A stretch of 8,037 nt of DNA from an uncultured Collinsella sp. (lineage in GTDB: Bacteria; Actinomycetota; Coriobacteriia; Coriobacteriales; Coriobacteriaceae), in NCBI GenBank assembly GCA_902491415.1, contig CABUHP010000068.1, positions 1-8,037 on the forward strand. Direction: 5' to 3'. Of the stretch, positions 6,409 to 8,037 are shown piece by piece. The notes beneath the pieces were generated by a model, which saw nothing but the letters and a program-made list of their open reading frames with translations, was not told where the DNA came from and did no database searches. Positions within the stretch are counted from its first letter, which is position 1. Each line of letters opens with the position of its first letter. Position numbers and translations under genes: made by a program.

Positions 6409-6413
6409 AGGAG
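6409..6413 (+). promoter_or_regulatory. Shine-Dalgarno of the DUF4430 gene
   Basis: AGGAG lies four bases before ATG 6418 and ten before ATG 6424. Read as codons from the upstream ATG it would give adjacent AGG and AGA, rare in GC-rich genomes, which suggests it is a ribosome binding site and not coding. Confidence 0.6.
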
Positions 6414-6417
6414 ACAA

Positions 6418-8022
6418 ATGGATATGTTTGAGGACGAGCGCCAGCACGTCTCGCATCGCCGTGGCGCAATTGCGCGCGGCGTAGCCAAGCGCGGCCTGGT
6501 GGCATTCCTGGCCTTCGCGATGGCCTTTGGCACCACACCGGCTCAGCTGTGGGCCGAGGGCGCCGAGGGCATTGCCGAGGCTGTGGCTCAGGCTACGACG
6601 CCGAGTGAGGGCGCGGGGGCCGCGGACGGTACTGCCGACCAGGGCAAGGCCGAGGTTTCGGATTCCGGGAGCGCGCCTGCAGCTAGTGCCGCCACAACTG
6701 AGGCGGCAACTGGCGACGAAGGCTCGGCGACGGGGGAGAGCCCTGCCACGAGCGAGCAGTCTTCGACGGCATCCGCTGGCCAAGCGGGATCTGCCGCCGC
6801 GGCTGCCGTCCAGACAGAGAACCCGACAGAAACCGGCGATGTCGCCAAGAAGCAGGTCGAGGTCTCGTTCTCGATTATCGGCACCGATGCCGACGGCAAG
6901 GCTCAGACCTGGGTGGCACCTACGCAGCTCAAGCTCGACGAGGGCGCGACGGCTGCGGATGCCTTCATTAAGCTGCAGGAGAAGACGGGCTTCAAGGCGA
7001 AGTACGAACCGAACACGGCATACGGTTTCTACCTCGAAAGCATCACATCCCCGAGCGATGGTCGCACGCTTGCCTACGATCCGACGACTTATGCCTTCTG
7101 GCAGCTGTTCGTCGACGGCGCGTCTTCCTCGGTTGGCGCGAGCAGCGTCAAGCTCACCCAGGGGCAGAAGATTGAGTTTGCCTATACGGCTGGTAGCTCG
7201 TCCCCTGTCGTTAAAGACCAGGTGGCCGCAAATGTGACCGTCATTGGTCGCGATGCCCAGGGCAAGACTCAGACTTGGGTCGATAATGCGCAGTATGTGG
7301 TGACGTCCGGTTCGAGCGCACTTGACCTTACGAAGGTCGCGCTCGAGGCGAATGATATTGACGCCGTTGCTGCGGGCTCCTTCATTCTGAGCCTTAAGTA
7401 CAACGGTGTTGAGCTGGGTACGCCCCAAGATTATTCGACCTATTGGCAGCTGTTTATCAACGGCAAGTCGAGTGACTATACGGCGGACAATGTCACCATC
7501 CATGCCGGCGATACCGTCACGTGGTTCTACGGTGGCTGGGGCGACCAGTTGCCGTCCGATTCTGTCCATGCTTCTGTTCAGGTTCTCGGTAAGGACAAGG
7601 ACGGCAAACAGCAGGTTTGGGCTTCGACGGGTCAGACGAGTCTCAAGGCGGGCTCTACTGCCAAGGATCTCCTTGAGCAGACCGGCCTTAAGCTCGATGC
7701 TAGCGAATCGTCTTGGGGCTGGTTCCTCAACGGTATTACTTCGCCGTTCGACAGTAAGTCCTATGGCTGGGATGCTGCGACCAAGAGCTATTGGCGCTTC
7801 TACGTAAATGGCAAGTTCGCGCCGGTGCCTACAAGCTCCAGGAGGGTGACGCCGTCACCTTTATGTATGGTGCTGACGCCGATGCCCTCCCCGGTCAGGT
7901 GCTTGGATCCGCCGATGTTATCGGTCCCGATGTCAACGGCAACAATACTCGCTGGGGCTCGGCAAGCAGTGTTTCTTTGCCTGAAGGCTCTACTGCCCAG
8001 AACCTTATTGAGGCAGTTCTGA
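6418..8022 (+). CDS. Secreted multi-DUF4430 protein under B12 riboswitch control (frameshifted)
   Basis: This is an exported protein with repeated DUF4430 domains, the family that includes the C-terminal domain of transcobalamin and intrinsic factor. Numbered from ATG 6418, a basic stretch (RRGAIARGVAKR, 14-25) and hydrophobic core (26-38) precede a likely cleavage site after LWA46. A low-complexity Ala/Ser/Thr/Glu/Gly linker covers about 47-143. DUF4430 units follow at about 144-258, 270-376 and from 383, each opening with a V-x-V-x-G-x-D strand and closing on a W-x-L/F-F/Y-V/I-D/N-G turn (WQLFVDG, WQLFING, WRFYVNG). From about residue 468 (position 7819) the frame switches to unrelated sequence rich in Pro, Ser and Leu, and stops at 8022, while the domain continues one frame away. 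The genuine product should therefore be longer. Start alternatives are 6424 and 6337. Corrinoid capture at the cell surface is inferred from the domain family and the riboswitch; a cell-wall anchor, if any, lies beyond the window. Confidence 0.75.
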   Translation: MDMFEDERQHVSHRRGAIARGVAKRGLVAFLAFAMAFGTTPAQLWAEGAEGIAEAVAQATTPSEGAGAADGTADQGKAEVSDSGSAPAASAATTEAATGDEGSATGESPATSEQSSTASAGQAGSAAAAAVQTENPTETGDVAKKQVEVSFSIIGTDADGKAQTWVAPTQLKLDEGATAADAFIKLQEKTGFKAKYEPNTAYGFYLESITSPSDGRTLAYDPTTYAFWQLFVDGASSSVGASSVKLTQGQKIEFAYTAGSSSPVVKDQVAANVTVIGRDAQGKTQTWVDNAQYVVTSGSSALDLTKVALEANDIDAVAAGSFILSLKYNGVELGTPQDYSTYWQLFINGKSSDYTADNVTIHAGDTVTWFYGGWGDQLPSDSVHASVQVLGKDKDGKQQVWASTGQTSLKAGSTAKDLLEQTGLKLDASESSWGWFLNGITSPFDSKSYGWDAATKSYWRFYVNGKFAPVPTSSRRVTPSPLCMVLTPMPSPVRCLDPPMLSVPMSTATILAGARQAVFLCLKALLPRTLLRQF

Positions 8023-8037
8023 AGGCCAAGGGCGTTA
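7821..8037 (+). CDS. Displaced continuation of the DUF4430 gene (3' incomplete)
   Basis: Reading from GCC at 7821 gives AGAYKLQEGDAVTFMYGADA, the expected end of the third DUF4430 unit (compare NVTIHAGDTVTWFYGG in the second). Next come DVIGPDVNGNNTRWGSASSV and LPEGSTAQNLIEAVLKAKGV, the opening of a fourth unit. The frame is open to the window edge. One missing base near 7819-7821, for example a C lost from a GCCGCC, would join it to the upstream frame. It may be a true mutation or a sequence error. Confidence 0.75.

Noticed and set aside
6100..7569. Long open frame on the minus strand (489 codons)
   Set aside because: It lies antisense to the riboswitch and DUF4430 gene, shows no domain pattern, is very Arg/Leu-rich and would read through the B12 aptamer. 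It is a typical shadow in GC-rich DNA.

Overview
The window looks like a moderately high-GC anaerobic actinobacterium of the class Coriobacteriia, most likely Collinsella or a close relative. This is an inference from codon usage, from the mix of genes (cyclodeaminase-family protein plus an atypical FolD, a family C69 dipeptidase, a phasin-like/ABC1-kinase pair) and from a large Ala/Ser/Thr-rich secreted protein whose signal peptide ends in a QLWAEG-like sequence. No marker gene proves the genus. All recognised genes are on the + strand.

Layout. Positions 1-331 hold no gene: there is a 25-bp tandem duplication, a candidate promoter and a small leader hairpin. Next is a tight two-gene folate one-carbon operon: an FchA-like cyclodeaminase/cyclohydrolase (332-964) and FolD (967-1821). 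Then comes an AT-rich island of about 240 bp (1854-2092) bounded by near-perfect inverted repeats with an intrinsic-terminator hairpin inside. It is followed by a family C69 (PepD-type) dipeptidase (2175-3698). A small phasin-like protein (3798-4214) and an AarF/UbiB (ABC1) atypical kinase with two C-terminal membrane helices (4223-5986) form a second two-gene unit, closed by a terminator at about 6038-6065. Finally a cobalamin riboswitch (about 6102-6274) leads into a secreted protein built of repeated DUF4430 (transcobalamin C-terminal-like) domains. That gene carries an apparent 1-nt deletion at about 7819-7821 and its restored frame runs off the window end.

How they work together. The most informative points are these. 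(1) FolD has lost two residues known to be needed for its cyclohydrolase activity and sits directly behind a cyclohydrolase-family gene. This suggests the dehydrogenase and cyclohydrolase steps are divided between two proteins. (2) A B12-sensing riboswitch controls an exported protein made of domains related to the beta domain of mammalian B12 carriers, which suggests a cell-surface or secreted corrinoid-capture protein. (3) The inverted-repeat island between folD and pepD looks like a mobile or invertible element. Nothing in the window is a CRISPR array, rRNA, tRNA or transposase gene.
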